Source: Betaproteobacteria bacterium (GTDB lineage Bacteria > Pseudomonadota > Gammaproteobacteria > Burkholderiales > Burkholderiaceae). Taken from it: a stretch of 31,929 bases of DNA. Where the stretch lies: the NCBI GenBank assembly GCA_009921765.1, contig RFXC01000015.1:1-31929 (forward strand), in the 5' to 3' direction. Of the stretch, positions 8,456-16,493 are shown one piece after another. The position numbers were made by a program, and so were the translations under genes. The notes beneath the pieces were generated by a model, which worked only from the letters and a program-made list of their open reading frames with translations, was not told the origin of the DNA and made no database searches. Every line of letters starts with the position of its first letter. Position 1 is the first letter of the stretch.

Positions 8456-8473
8456 TGACAAGTGTACGTTACA
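8456..8473. promoter_or_regulatory. Second, imperfect CrtJ/PpsR-type site
   Basis: TGA-N12-ACA differs from the consensus by one base and is centred 25 bases from the exact site at 8431-8448. Paired sites that allow cooperative binding are known for CrtJ in Rhodobacter. It lies in the crtE leader, before the ribosome site AGGGAG (8478-8483). Confidence 0.4.
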
Positions 8474-8490
8474 TTCAAGGGAGATCCCTC

Positions 8491-9429
8491 ATGCCACTCC
8501 TCAATCGAATCGAAGGCGCGCTTTCGCGCAGTCTGCTCCGATGCGCGGGTGCCCCGCCCCGGTTGCAGCAGGCCATGCAGCATGCCGTATTCCCGGGCGG
8601 CGCCCGAATTCGTCCGCAGTTGTGCCTGGCGGTGGCGCTGGCCTGTGGCGACGACGATCCCGCACTGGCCGATGCCATGGCGGCTGCGCTCGAGCTTCTG
8701 CATTGCGCCTCGCTGGTTCACGATGATCTTCCCTGCTTTGACAACGCCGACACCCGACGGGGCCTGCCTTCGGTGCACCGGGCCTTCGGCGAGCGGCTGG
8801 CGGTGCTCTCGGGCGATGCACTTATCGTGATGGCTTTTCGCGAGCTGGCGCGCGCCGGCAGCCGTCACCCCGAGCGGCTCGCCACGGTCATGCGCTGGCT
8901 TGACGAGGGAGTGGGCCCGCCCGATGGCATCGTCGCGGGGCAGGCGTGGGAGTGTGAACCCAGTGCCCGCCTCGATCAGTATCAGCGTGCCAAAACCGGC
9001 GCGCTGTTTTCTGCGGCCACTGCGGGCGGCGCGGCAGCTGCTGGTGCCGATGGTCATGACTGGTTTGCCCTGGGTGCCAATCTCGGCGAGGCCTACCAGG
9101 TCGCCGACGATATCCGCGACGTCATTTCCGACCCGGCGCTGCTCGGCAAACCCGTGGGGCAGGACATGCTGCTGGGTCGGCCGAGTTCGGCGCAGGAGCT
9201 GGGTCTGGAAGGCGCGGTGATTCATTTTGACCGGCTGATCGCGCGTGCCATCGAGAGTATCCCCGCGTGCCCAGGGGAGGCGCTGCTGCGGTCGCTCGTG
9301 CTGTCGGAAGCGCGCAGGCTGGTGCCAAGCGAAGGGCCTGCGAGCGTTCAGCGGGTGGTGTCCTCGCCGCTCCAGGCGCCGGTCCCTGAAGGCCGCGCCG
9401 TCGCGCCGCGCGCGGTGCGCGAGCACTGA
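8491..9429 (+). CDS. crtE: Geranylgeranyl diphosphate synthase
   Basis: CrtE joins isopentenyl diphosphate to prenyl diphosphates to make C20 GGPP for carotenoids and for the bacteriochlorophyll tail. The first aspartate motif is DDLPCFD (78-84, the bacterial DD-x4-D form) and the second is DDIRD (206-210). The FPGGARIRPQL segment and HCASLVHDD are typical. The start at 8491 is backed by AGGGAG eight bases upstream; the longer frame from 8455 lacks support. At 312 residues it is about 20 longer than usual, owing to a Pro/Arg/Ala-rich tail after LVLSEARRLV. crtF follows after 18 bases. Confidence 0.93.
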   Translation: MPLLNRIEGALSRSLLRCAGAPPRLQQAMQHAVFPGGARIRPQLCLAVALACGDDDPALADAMAAALELLHCASLVHDDLPCFDNADTRRGLPSVHRAFGERLAVLSGDALIVMAFRELARAGSRHPERLATVMRWLDEGVGPPDGIVAGQAWECEPSARLDQYQRAKTGALFSAATAGGAAAAGADGHDWFALGANLGEAYQVADDIRDVISDPALLGKPVGQDMLLGRPSSAQELGLEGAVIHFDRLIARAIESIPACPGEALLRSLVLSEARRLVPSEGPASVQRVVSSPLQAPVPEGRAVAPRAVREH

Positions 9430-9447
9430 ACGCAGGCGGGAATAATC

Positions 9448-10584
9448 ATGGCTGCTGCATTGGCTGCTACCTGGTCGGCGTTTCGCGATCGGCTGCTCAC
9501 GAGCGCAGCCTTCCGGCGTCGCGTGAGCATGATTCCCGGCCTGCGGGCGATCAGCCGTCGACAGTCTCGGCGGCTGTTCGATCTGGTGGCGGGCTTCTCC
9601 TACAGCCAGGTGCTGCTTGCTTGCGTTCGGCTCGGGCTGTTCGACAAGCTCGCGGCCGGACCGCAGCCGGTTGAGGACATTGCACGCGAGGCGGCATTGC
9701 CAGCCGAAAGTGCCGATATTCTGTTGCGCGCAGCCATCTCGCTTGATCTGCTCGAATGGCGTGGAAAAGGCCGTGTGGGGCTGGGCATGCTGGGCGCCGT
9801 CATGGTCGACAATCCCGCGCTCGGCGCGCTCGTGCGCCATCATCAGGCCGTTTACGAAGACCTGGCCGATCCGGTCCTGACCCTGCGCGAGCCCGACCGC
9901 CCCACGCAGCTTCGCAACTACTGGGCCTACGCCCGTAATGGCCGGCACTTTGGCGAAAAGCGCCTCGACACCACCGAGGTTCGCGACTACTCCGAACTCA
10001 TGTCGGCCTCGCAGCCGCTGGTCGCTGAGCAGGTGCTCCAGGCCTACGATTTTTCCAGGCACCGTTGCGTGCTCGATGTGGGGGGCGGACAGGGCACTTT
10101 TCTCAGCCACGTGGCGCGTGCCCATCCCGCGCTCCGGTTGAAGCTTTTCGATCTTCCCGCTGTGGCCGAGCTGGCTCGTGGGCGGCTTGCCGAAGCCGGT
10201 CTCGCGCATCGCATCGAGTGCACGGGCGGCAGCTTCTTTGAGGATCCGTTGCCGGCCGGCGCCGATCTGATCACGCTGGTGCGCGTTGCCTATGACCACC
10301 CGGACGAGCGGGTCTTGCGCATCCTCTGCGCCATCCGGGAGGCGCTACGCGAGCGCGGCGGCCATCTGCTGCTTGCCGAGCCCTTGTCCGGCACGCCGGG
10401 CGCGCAGGCGATGGGTGATGCGTATTTCGGCCTCTACCTGCTCGCGATGGGCAAGGGGCGCGCTCGCTCCGCAGCCCGTCTCGCAGAGCTGATGACCCAG
10501 GCGGGCTTCATCGACATCCGGGCGCTGCCCACCACATTGCCGCTCCAGACCGGCGTGTTGCTCGCGCGTGTCGCGCCAGGCTGA
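9448..10584 (+). CDS. crtF: Demethylspheroidene/hydroxyneurosporene O-methyltransferase
   Basis: CrtF methylates the 1-hydroxy group of acyclic carotenoids using S-adenosylmethionine, a late step to spheroidene or spirilloxanthin. The 378-residue protein has the O-methyltransferase layout: a helical dimerisation part with a winged helix (FDLVAGFSYSQVLLACVRLGLFD), then the SAM site DVGGGQG (210-216) and a C-terminal LLLAEPL segment. CrtF nearly always lies beside bchC in purple bacteria, as here. Translation starts at an ATG after a weak GGGA. Expected substrates cannot be fixed because crtC and crtD are outside the window. Confidence 0.93.
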   Translation: MAAALAATWSAFRDRLLTSAAFRRRVSMIPGLRAISRRQSRRLFDLVAGFSYSQVLLACVRLGLFDKLAAGPQPVEDIAREAALPAESADILLRAAISLDLLEWRGKGRVGLGMLGAVMVDNPALGALVRHHQAVYEDLADPVLTLREPDRPTQLRNYWAYARNGRHFGEKRLDTTEVRDYSELMSASQPLVAEQVLQAYDFSRHRCVLDVGGGQGTFLSHVARAHPALRLKLFDLPAVAELARGRLAEAGLAHRIECTGGSFFEDPLPAGADLITLVRVAYDHPDERVLRILCAIREALRERGGHLLLAEPLSGTPGAQAMGDAYFGLYLLAMGKGRARSAARLAELMTQAGFIDIRALPTTLPLQTGVLLARVAPG

Positions 10585-10600
10585 CGCGATGACCTGGGTG

Positions 10601-10628
10601 TTGACAAACAGGCCAAATGGCATAGGAT
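10601..10628 (+). promoter_or_regulatory. Putative promoter of the bchCXYZ-puf superoperon
   Basis: A consensus TTGACA (10601-10606) is followed after 16 bases by TAGGAT (10623-10628), 52 bases before the bchC start. This is the best -35 box in the window. The operator at 10628-10645 starts at the last base of the -10 box. Confidence 0.6.
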
Positions 10629-10645
10629 GTCATTTCTACGTGACA
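10628..10645. promoter_or_regulatory. CrtJ/PpsR-type operator upstream of bchC, TGT-N12-ACA (exact)
   Basis: TGT (10628-10630), 12 bases, ACA (10643-10645) matches the CrtJ/PpsR palindrome exactly and touches the proposed -10 box. CrtJ sites in the bchC promoter are known from Rhodobacter capsulatus, so placement agrees with established regulation: repression under oxygen. Binding itself is inferred. Confidence 0.7.
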
Positions 10646-10679
10646 CTTTGATCGTCATCAACTTCTGACACATTAAATC

Positions 10680-11633
10680 GTGACCATTGCCCGAAGCGCC
10701 CGCGCCATTGTCTTTGAAGGCCCCCGCCGTTTATCCAACCGGTCGGTGGGCCTGGTGTCGCGCGGGCCGGGCGAGGTGCTGGTACGAACGCTCTATAGCG
10801 GCATCAGCACCGGCACCGAACGGCTGTTCTACAGCGGCGAAATGCCTGATTTCCCCGGCATGGGTTATCCGCTGGTGCCGGGCTACGAAACGGTGGGCGA
10901 AGTGCTGCAGGCCGAGCCGCGCTCGGGGCTGTCGGCTGGTGACCGGGTGTTTGTTCCCGGGGCCAACTGCTATAGCGATGCGCGTGGCCTCTTCGGCGGC
11001 GCTGCTTCTCAGCTTTACACCGCCGCTCACCGTGTCATTCCGATCGATGCCGCACTGGGCGAAGACGCGGTCCTGTTCGCGCTTGCGGCCACCGCCTATC
11101 ACGCGATCCGCCCGAGCGCACACGCGCCGCTCCCCGATCTGATCGTCGGCCACGGCGCGCTTGGCCGGCTGATTGCGCGCATCACTGTCGCGCTGGGCGG
11201 GGCGCCGCGCGTCTGGGAAACGCGAAGCGAGCGGCGCGGCGAAACCATCGGCTATAGCGTCTGCGATCCCGACGAAGACGCCGAGCGCCGCTTTACAACC
11301 ATCGTCGATGCCAGCGGATACGGCGCCGCGCTTGAGCGCTGGATCACGCACCTCGCCCCACGTGGCGAACTGGTGCTTGCCGGCTTTTACACCGCGGCGC
11401 TTGGCTTCAATTTCGTTCCCGCGTTTCTGCGTGAAGTGCGGATACGGGTCGCGGCGCAATGGCTGCCGCAAGACCTCGAAGCTGTGCGCGGGTTGGTTGC
11501 CTCGGGCGCGCTGTCGCTTGCGGGCATCGTCAATTACCGCGCACCCATGCACGACGCAAGCGATGCGTATCGGCAGGCGTTTGAAGACCCGGCCTGTCTC
11601 AAGATGGTCCTCGACTGGAGCAATGTGCAATGA
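10680..11633 (+). CDS. bchC: Bacteriochlorophyllide 3-hydroxyethyl dehydrogenase BchC
   Basis: BchC oxidises the 3-hydroxyethyl group of the bacteriochlorophyllide precursor to acetyl, using NAD+. The 317-residue protein is a medium-chain dehydrogenase-like enzyme with a GroES-like N-terminal part (LYSGISTGTERLFYSG, LVPGYETVGEV) and a Rossmann site DLIVGHGALGRL. The start is a GTG at 10680 without a clear Shine-Dalgarno sequence, although the context (TIARSARAIVFEGPR) fits the family. The stop overlaps the bchX start (ATGA). A promoter and CrtJ-type operator lie in the 95-base gap after crtF. Confidence 0.95.
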   Translation: MTIARSARAIVFEGPRRLSNRSVGLVSRGPGEVLVRTLYSGISTGTERLFYSGEMPDFPGMGYPLVPGYETVGEVLQAEPRSGLSAGDRVFVPGANCYSDARGLFGGAASQLYTAAHRVIPIDAALGEDAVLFALAATAYHAIRPSAHAPLPDLIVGHGALGRLIARITVALGGAPRVWETRSERRGETIGYSVCDPDEDAERRFTTIVDASGYGAALERWITHLAPRGELVLAGFYTAALGFNFVPAFLREVRIRVAAQWLPQDLEAVRGLVASGALSLAGIVNYRAPMHDASDAYRQAFEDPACLKMVLDWSNVQ

Positions 11634-12649
11634 GCATTACTGGCCCAGCGGCGCGTGCCACCACGGTACAGCTGATGATGAAAACCCGGCTCTCGGCCGA
11701 GGCGGCGGTTGAACCCGATCCGGTGCACGACGGCCCAGTGACCAAGACCACCCAGATCATCGCCATCTACGGCAAGGGCGGCATTGGCAAAAGCTTCACG
11801 CTTGCCAATCTCTCCTACATGATGGCGCAGCAGGGCAAGAAGGTGCTGCTGATCGGCTGCGACCCCAAGAGCGACACCACGTCGCTGCTCTTTGGCGGCC
11901 GGGCCTGTCCCACCATCATCGAAACCTCCTCCCGCAAGAAGCTCGCAGGCGAGCCGGTGTCGATCGGTGATGTCTGCTTCAAGCGCGATGGCGTCTTTGC
12001 CATGGAACTGGGCGGCCCGGAGGTGGGGCGTGGGTGCGGTGGCCGCGGCATCATCCATGGCTTCGAGACACTCGAAAAGCTCGGTTTCCACGACTGGGGC
12101 TTTGACTACGTGCTGCTCGATTTTCTGGGCGACGTGGTGTGCGGTGGCTTCGGTCTGCCCATTGCCCGCGACATGTGCCAGAAGGTGATCGTGGTCGGCA
12201 GCAACGACCTGCAGTCCCTCTATGTCGCCAATAACGTCTGCTCGGCAGTCGAATATTTCCGCAAGTTGGGCGGCAACGTCGGCGTGGCCGGCATGGTGAT
12301 CAACAAGGATGACGGAACCGGCGAGGCGGCAGCGTTTGCCGAGCGTGCGGGCATCCCTGTGCTTTCAGCCATTCCGGCCCATGAAGATATCCGCCGCAAA
12401 AGCGCGAGCTACGAAATCATCGGTCGGCCAGGCACCGAGTGGGCGCCGCTCTTCGAGGCGCTGGCCACCAACGTAGCCGAAGCGCCACCAGTGCGCCCCA
12501 GGCCGCTCTCCCAGGATTCGCTCCTCGGGTTGTTCGCAGCCAGCGCGGTGGGCCGCGACGTGGTGCTGCTGCCGGCCACGGCCGCCGACATGATGGGCCG
12601 CGACGTGGTGGAGAAGCCCTCGCTTGAAGTGGTCTACGAACAAATCTGA
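11630..12649 (+). CDS. bchX: Chlorophyllide reductase iron protein BchX
   Basis: BchX is the nitrogenase-Fe-protein-like ATPase of chlorophyllide a oxidoreductase, delivering electrons to BchYZ for ring-B reduction. The P-loop GKGGIGKS is at residues 48-55, after an N-terminal extension of about 40 residues. The two cysteines that hold the inter-subunit [4Fe-4S] cluster are Cys136 (GRGCGGRG) and Cys171 (GDVVCGGFG). IGCDPKSDTTSLLFGG is the switch region. It is 339 residues long and complete, coupled to bchC by an ATGA overlap and 15 bases from bchY. Confidence 0.97.
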   Translation: MSITGPAARATTVQLMMKTRLSAEAAVEPDPVHDGPVTKTTQIIAIYGKGGIGKSFTLANLSYMMAQQGKKVLLIGCDPKSDTTSLLFGGRACPTIIETSSRKKLAGEPVSIGDVCFKRDGVFAMELGGPEVGRGCGGRGIIHGFETLEKLGFHDWGFDYVLLDFLGDVVCGGFGLPIARDMCQKVIVVGSNDLQSLYVANNVCSAVEYFRKLGGNVGVAGMVINKDDGTGEAAAFAERAGIPVLSAIPAHEDIRRKSASYEIIGRPGTEWAPLFEALATNVAEAPPVRPRPLSQDSLLGLFAASAVGRDVVLLPATAADMMGRDVVEKPSLEVVYEQI

Positions 12650-12664
12650 GCACACGTACCGGCC

Positions 12665-14233
12665 ATGAACGCGCGCCAACCCATCCCGATCCTGCCGGCA
12701 GACGAGTCTGTCGGGCAGACCGCTGCAGCCGATGCGTCAGCGCAGCCAAGCGCTGTGGCGGGGCTCTCCTGCCACGGTGGTCGCGATCAGATGCTCGACG
12801 CGGCACGCAAGGCGGGAAAGAGCGAAACGCTGGCGCGTTATGCGGCCGACTACCCCAAGGGCCCGCATGATCAGCCGCAAAGCATGTGCCCGGCATTCGG
12901 CTCGCTTCGGGTGGGCCTGCGCATGCGTCGCACGCACACCATCCTGTCGGGCTCGGCGTGCTGCGTGTACGGGCTCACCTTCACCTCGCATTTCTACGGC
13001 GCGCGCCGCAGCGTCGGCTACGTACCGTTCAATTCCGAGACGCTGGTCACCGGCAAGCTCTTCGAAGACATCCGCGAAGCCGTTTATCGCGAAGCCGATC
13101 CCGAGCGCTATGACGCGCTGGTGATCATCAATCTGTGCGTGCCCACAGCTAGTGGCGTACCGCTTCAGCTGCTGCCGCGCGAAATCAACGGCGTCCGCAT
13201 CATCGGTATCGATGTGCCGGGGTTCGGTGTCCCCACCCATGCCGAGGCCAAGGATGTGCTGGCGGGTGCCATGCTGCAGTACGCGCTCAATGAAGCCCGC
13301 TCTGGTCCGGTGGCTGCGCCGCGTCAGGGGCGGGTCGCTCTCCCCACTGTCACGTTGCTGGGCGAACTCTTTCCCGCTGACCCGATGACAGTGGGTCAGA
13401 TGCTTGCGCCGCTTGGGCTTGCACTGGGCACGACCGTACCCACGCGCGAATGGCGCGAGCTCTATGCTGCGCTTGATTGCGCGGCGGTTGCCGCAGTGCA
13501 CCCCTTCTACACCGCAAGCATCCGCGTCTTCGAGGCGGCGGGTCGCCCGGTCGTGGGGTCGGCGCCAGTGGGCTACGAAGGAACGGCCGAGTGGCTGCGC
13601 GTCGTCGGCGAGGCGGCGGGTGTGGGTGAGCGCGCCATCGGTGCGGCGCGCGATGCAGTTCTGCCCGGCATTCGCGCTGCGCTCGCCCGTGCGCCGATCA
13701 AAGGACGTATCACGGTCAGCGGCTACGAGGGGTCGGAGCTTCTGGTCGCGCGGCTCCTCATCGAGAGCGGGGCTGATGTGCCCTACGTCGGTTCGGCGTG
13801 TCCTGAAACCGTGCACAGCGCAGCCGACCGCGCCTGGCTCGAGGAGCACGGCACACGCGTGCAGTACCGGGCCTCGCTCGAAAACGATCTGGCTGCCATC
13901 GAGGAGTACGGCCCCGATCTTGCCATTGGCACCACGCCGGTTGTGCAGGCGGCCAAGCAGAAGAGCTTGCCCGCGCTTTATTTCACCAACCTCATCTCTG
14001 CGCGACCGCTCATGGGCGCCGCTGGCGCCGGTTCGCTTGCGCAGGTGATCAACACCGCAATCGGTAACCGCGACCGGTTCGATCAGATGAAGGCGTTTTT
14101 TGGTGACGTTGGTGAGGGTGAGAACGCCGGCGTCTGGCAGGGCGTGCCGGTCGACCGTCCCGAGTTTCGCGCGCTCACCCGCCGTCGCGTGCAGAAGGCG
14201 GCTGCGCAGCGCAAATCCGAGGAGATGGGCTGA
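12665..14233 (+). CDS. bchY: Chlorophyllide reductase subunit BchY
   Basis: BchY forms with BchZ the NifDK-like catalytic component that reduces the C7-C8 double bond of chlorophyllide a. The 522-residue protein carries the expected cluster-ligand regions: Cys75 (SMCPAFG), Cys99/Cys100 (GSACCVYG) and Cys158 (NLCVPTASG). These correspond, with a constant offset of 13, to the cysteines I recall for the Rhodobacter capsulatus protein (62, 87, 145). The N-terminus has a low-complexity Ala/Ser/Gln stretch before GLSCHGG. The stop overlaps the bchZ ATG by one base. Confidence 0.97.
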   Translation: MNARQPIPILPADESVGQTAAADASAQPSAVAGLSCHGGRDQMLDAARKAGKSETLARYAADYPKGPHDQPQSMCPAFGSLRVGLRMRRTHTILSGSACCVYGLTFTSHFYGARRSVGYVPFNSETLVTGKLFEDIREAVYREADPERYDALVIINLCVPTASGVPLQLLPREINGVRIIGIDVPGFGVPTHAEAKDVLAGAMLQYALNEARSGPVAAPRQGRVALPTVTLLGELFPADPMTVGQMLAPLGLALGTTVPTREWRELYAALDCAAVAAVHPFYTASIRVFEAAGRPVVGSAPVGYEGTAEWLRVVGEAAGVGERAIGAARDAVLPGIRAALARAPIKGRITVSGYEGSELLVARLLIESGADVPYVGSACPETVHSAADRAWLEEHGTRVQYRASLENDLAAIEEYGPDLAIGTTPVVQAAKQKSLPALYFTNLISARPLMGAAGAGSLAQVINTAIGNRDRFDQMKAFFGDVGEGENAGVWQGVPVDRPEFRALTRRRVQKAAAQRKSEEMG

Positions 14234-15696
14234 TGCTGGTCCTCGACCACGATCGCGCGGGCGGCTACTGGGGCGCTGTCTATGTGTTCACCGCCATCAA
14301 GGGATTGCAGGTGGTGATCGACGGCCCGGTAGGTTGCGAGAACCTGCCGGTCACGTCGGTGCTTCACTACACCGACGCGTTGCCGCCCCATGAACTGCCC
14401 ATCGTTGTCACCGGCCTTGCCGAAGAGCAGCTGGGCCGCGAAGGGACCGAAAATGCCATGCGCCGGGCGCATGCGGTGCTCGACCCCGACCTGCCCGCTG
14501 TCGTGGTCACCGGGTCAATCGCCGAAATGATCGGTGGTGGTGTCACGCCGGAAGGCACCACCATTCAGCGTTTCCTGCCCCGCACCATCGACGAAGATCA
14601 GTGGCAGGCGGCCAACCGCGCCATGCTCTGGCTCTGGTCCGAGTATGGCCAGAGAAAGGTGCCCGAGCCCAAGCCCCGCAAGCCGGGCGAGCGGCCGCTC
14701 GTCAATCTCATCGGCCCGGCCTACGGAACGTTCAACATGCCCAGCGATCTGGCGGAAATCCGTCGACTCGTTGAAGGCATCGGTGCCGAGGTGAATCTCA
14801 CCTTTCCGCTGGGTGCACATCTGGCTGATGTCTCCAAGCTCGCGGATGCGCAGGTCAACATCTGCATGTACCGCGAGTTTGGCGCGCTCCTCTGCGAAGC
14901 CCTCGAGCGGCCCTGGCTTCAGGCGCCAATCGGGCTCCACAGCACCACGCGCTTTCTGCGGGCACTGGGCGAGCTGCTGGGCCTTGATCCCGAGCCGTTC
15001 ATCGAGCGCGAGAAGCACACCACCATCAAGCCGGTCTGGGATCTGTGGCGTTCGGTCACCCAAGACTTTTTTGGTACCGCCAGTTTCGCCGTGGTGGCAA
15101 GCGACACCTACGCACGTGGGCTCAAGAACCTGTTTGAAGTCGAACTCGGCTTGCCCTGTTCGTTTGCGGTGTCGCGCAAGCCTGGCGACAAAACCGACAA
15201 CGAAGCGATCCGCAAGCTCTGCCACGAGAAAACGCCGCTGGTGATGTTCGGCAGCTACAACGAGCGCATGTACCTCGCCGAGAAGGGCGCGCGTGCCACC
15301 TACGTGCCGGCCTCGTTTCCGGGCGCCATCATCCGCCGCCATACCGGTACGCCCTTCATGGGCTACGCGGGCGCCACCTATCTCGTTCAGGAGTTCTGTA
15401 ACGGCCTGTTCGATGCGCTGTTCCACATCCTGCCGCTTGGCACCGATATGGACCGGGTCGATCCCACGCCCACCGGAACGGTTGCTCCGGATGCGCGCAG
15501 TCTCGACTGGGATGAAGACGCCCGCGAGCGTCTGGCCGAGCGGGTGGCCGACGAGCCGGTGCTGATACAGATCTCTGTTGCCAAGCGTCTGCGGGACCGC
15601 GCCGAGCGCGAAGCCCGCGAGGCTGGCGAAGACCGTGTGACTGCGGCTCGCGTTGATCGCGCGGCCGGAGTCGTTCGGCAGGCGGTAAGCGTATGA
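14233..15696 (+). CDS. bchZ: Chlorophyllide reductase subunit BchZ
   Basis: BchZ is the second NifDK-like subunit of chlorophyllide reductase. The 487-residue protein starts [17 protein letters not shown]. It contributes Cys35 (GPVGCENLP) as the remaining ligand of the cluster shared with BchY. Further conserved parts are [18 protein letters not shown] and [16 protein letters not shown]. The C-terminal tail is rich in Arg, Glu and Ala (coiled-coil-like), ending [11 protein letters not shown]. The gene starts at the bchY stop (one-base overlap), and its own stop overlaps the ATG of a 47-codon frame. Confidence 0.97.
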   Translation: MLVLDHDRAGGYWGAVYVFTAIKGLQVVIDGPVGCENLPVTSVLHYTDALPPHELPIVVTGLAEEQLGREGTENAMRRAHAVLDPDLPAVVVTGSIAEMIGGGVTPEGTTIQRFLPRTIDEDQWQAANRAMLWLWSEYGQRKVPEPKPRKPGERPLVNLIGPAYGTFNMPSDLAEIRRLVEGIGAEVNLTFPLGAHLADVSKLADAQVNICMYREFGALLCEALERPWLQAPIGLHSTTRFLRALGELLGLDPEPFIEREKHTTIKPVWDLWRSVTQDFFGTASFAVVASDTYARGLKNLFEVELGLPCSFAVSRKPGDKTDNEAIRKLCHEKTPLVMFGSYNERMYLAEKGARATYVPASFPGAIIRRHTGTPFMGYAGATYLVQEFCNGLFDALFHILPLGTDMDRVDPTPTGTVAPDARSLDWDEDARERLAERVADEPVLIQISVAKRLRDRAEREAREAGEDRVTAARVDRAAGVVRQAVSV

Positions 15697-15836
15697 GTGC
15701 TGCCTCCCTCTCCTCGAACAAAGCCTCACTAAAGAGGCGTACCGAACGTCGTGGCACGGTGCTGCGGCTGCCTGATCCACGCGGGCCCAGCGTGGAGTTG
15801 GCCTTCACGGCCACCTCAATGGAGAACACCCCATGA
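15693..15836 (+). CDS. Possible 47-residue protein bridging bchZ and pufB
   Basis: A 47-codon frame starts with an ATG that overlaps the bchZ stop (ATGA) and ends with a TGA that overlaps the pufB ATG (ATGA). The product (start [20 protein letters not shown]) is basic in its first half, has no membrane segment, no cysteine or histidine, and no family I recognise. It occupies the place of pufQ in Rhodobacter but does not look like PufQ. Double ATGA overlap suggests that ribosomes could pass from bchZ through it to pufB. Codon use is only moderately G/C at third positions, so it may instead be a translated spacer. Confidence 0.45.
   Translation: MSAASLSSNKASLKRRTERRGTVLRLPDPRGPSVELAFTATSMENTP
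15723..15813 (+). promoter_or_regulatory. Two short RNA hairpins ahead of the pufB ribosome site
   Basis: Two inverted repeats lie in the bchZ-pufB interval: GCCTC-N6-GAGGC (15723-15738) and TGGCC-N5-GGCCA (15799-15813). The second ends eight bases before the pufB Shine-Dalgarno GGAGA (15821-15825). They could block upstream decay or tune pufB translation, but 5-bp stems are common by chance in GC-rich DNA. Confidence 0.3.
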
Positions 15837-15976
15837 GTGGAAAGAGCGTCTCAGGGCTCACTGACGAGGAAGCCCAGGAGTTTCACACGTACTACATGCA
15901 AGGTCTGGTGGGCTTCACGGCAATCGCCGTGATCGCACACATCCTCGTCTGGGCCTGGCGCCCCTGGTTCCACTGA
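15833..15976 (+). CDS. pufB: Light-harvesting complex 1 beta polypeptide
   Basis: PufB is the beta subunit of the LH1 antenna ring around the reaction centre. The 47-residue protein has the hallmark N-terminal [11 protein letters not shown] with His18, one membrane helix, the bacteriochlorophyll ligand His36 in [12 protein letters not shown], and the conserved C-terminal WRPWF. GGAGA lies seven bases before the ATG. It is too short for most gene finders but unmistakable. In most purple bacteria pufA follows within about 15 bases; here a 74-codon gene intervenes. Confidence 0.97.
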   Translation: MSGKSVSGLTDEEAQEFHTYYMQGLVGFTAIAVIAHILVWAWRPWFH

Positions 15977-15998
15977 TTCCACCCGTTCGGGGATAGTC

Positions 15999-16223
15999 AT
16001 GACACCACTCAGCAATACATCGGTTCGACATGAAACTCGAAGCGATTCGCTCGCTTATCACTTCATCTTTGCGGTCTGCTTCGTCACATTTTTGTGCGTG
16101 GCGCTGGTCGCGTCGGTGCTGTTGCTGCCGTGGCGCTCCTGGCTTCCTGGTGCGGAGGGCAGTGAAACCCTGGTGGGCGGTGTCAGGGGAGCGGTTTACA
16201 CCCTGATGTCGCATCTCATCTGA
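15999..16223 (+). CDS. Single-span membrane protein between LH1 beta and alpha genes
   Basis: This 74-residue protein has a polar, charged N-terminus (1-18), one long hydrophobic helix (about 20-44, starting LAYHFIFAVCFVTF and ending near LLLPWRSW), and a short C-terminal tail ending LMSHLI. A GGGGA ribosome site precedes the ATG, with 22 bases after pufB and 14 before pufA, so it is placed as a regular operon member. I cannot assign a family. The layout (polar N-end, Y-x-FIF-like helix, tail of about 25 residues) is loosely that of PufQ, and also of PufX-like or gamma-type core subunits, but no diagnostic motif proves any of these. It is not an obvious LH1 alpha or beta copy, as it lacks the A-x3-H ligand pattern. 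Confidence 0.8.
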   Translation: MTPLSNTSVRHETRSDSLAYHFIFAVCFVTFLCVALVASVLLLPWRSWLPGAEGSETLVGGVRGAVYTLMSHLI

Positions 16224-16237
16224 ACGGAGATTGATCT

Positions 16238-16420
16238 ATGTGGCGCGTTTGGAAACTGTACGACCCGCTGCGCGCGATGGTTGCGCAAGGCGTTTTCCTC
16301 TTTGGGCTGGCAGCAATGATTCACCTCATTCTGCTCAGCACGACCAGCTTCAATTGGCTCGATGGCATGAGCCAGGCGCAGTACAAGGCCGCTCAGGCCG
16401 CTGCTGCCGCCAAGAAGTAG
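16238..16420 (+). CDS. pufA: Light-harvesting complex 1 alpha polypeptide
   Basis: PufA is the alpha subunit of LH1. The 60-residue protein begins [13 protein letters not shown]. The bacteriochlorophyll ligand is His29 in the [11 protein letters not shown] helix, followed by the conserved FNWLDG, and an Ala/Lys-rich tail ([11 protein letters not shown]). GGAGA precedes the start. It pairs with PufB in a 1:1 ring, so separation from pufB by another gene is unusual. A strong hairpin follows 17 bases after its stop. Confidence 0.97.
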   Translation: MWRVWKLYDPLRAMVAQGVFLFGLAAMIHLILLSTTSFNWLDGMSQAQYKAAQAAAAAKK

Positions 16421-16437
16421 GCGCAGGAAGAAAGGCA

Positions 16438-16463
16438 GGCGGTCCGGCATTTGCCGGTCCGCC
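16438..16463 (+). promoter_or_regulatory. pufA-pufL intercistronic hairpin
   Basis: A 26-base near-perfect stem-loop: two 12-base arms (GGCGGTCCGGCA and its partner) with a single T-T mismatch and a 2-base centre. It has no T-run, so it is not a terminator. Hairpins here are known in Rhodobacter to stop 3'-5' decay and keep the pufBA mRNA part more abundant than pufLM. The same role is inferred here. Confidence 0.85.
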
Positions 16464-16493
16464 GCCCGAGACGACAGCTGGGAGGGCCCGCAG

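Noticed and set aside
8434..10299. 621-codon open frame on the minus strand opposite crtE and crtF
   Set aside because: No recognisable domain, and both genes on the plus strand carry full catalytic motifs.
12737..15780. Long minus-strand frames opposite bchY and bchZ
   Set aside because: Same codon-bias artefact; low-complexity His/Arg-rich products.
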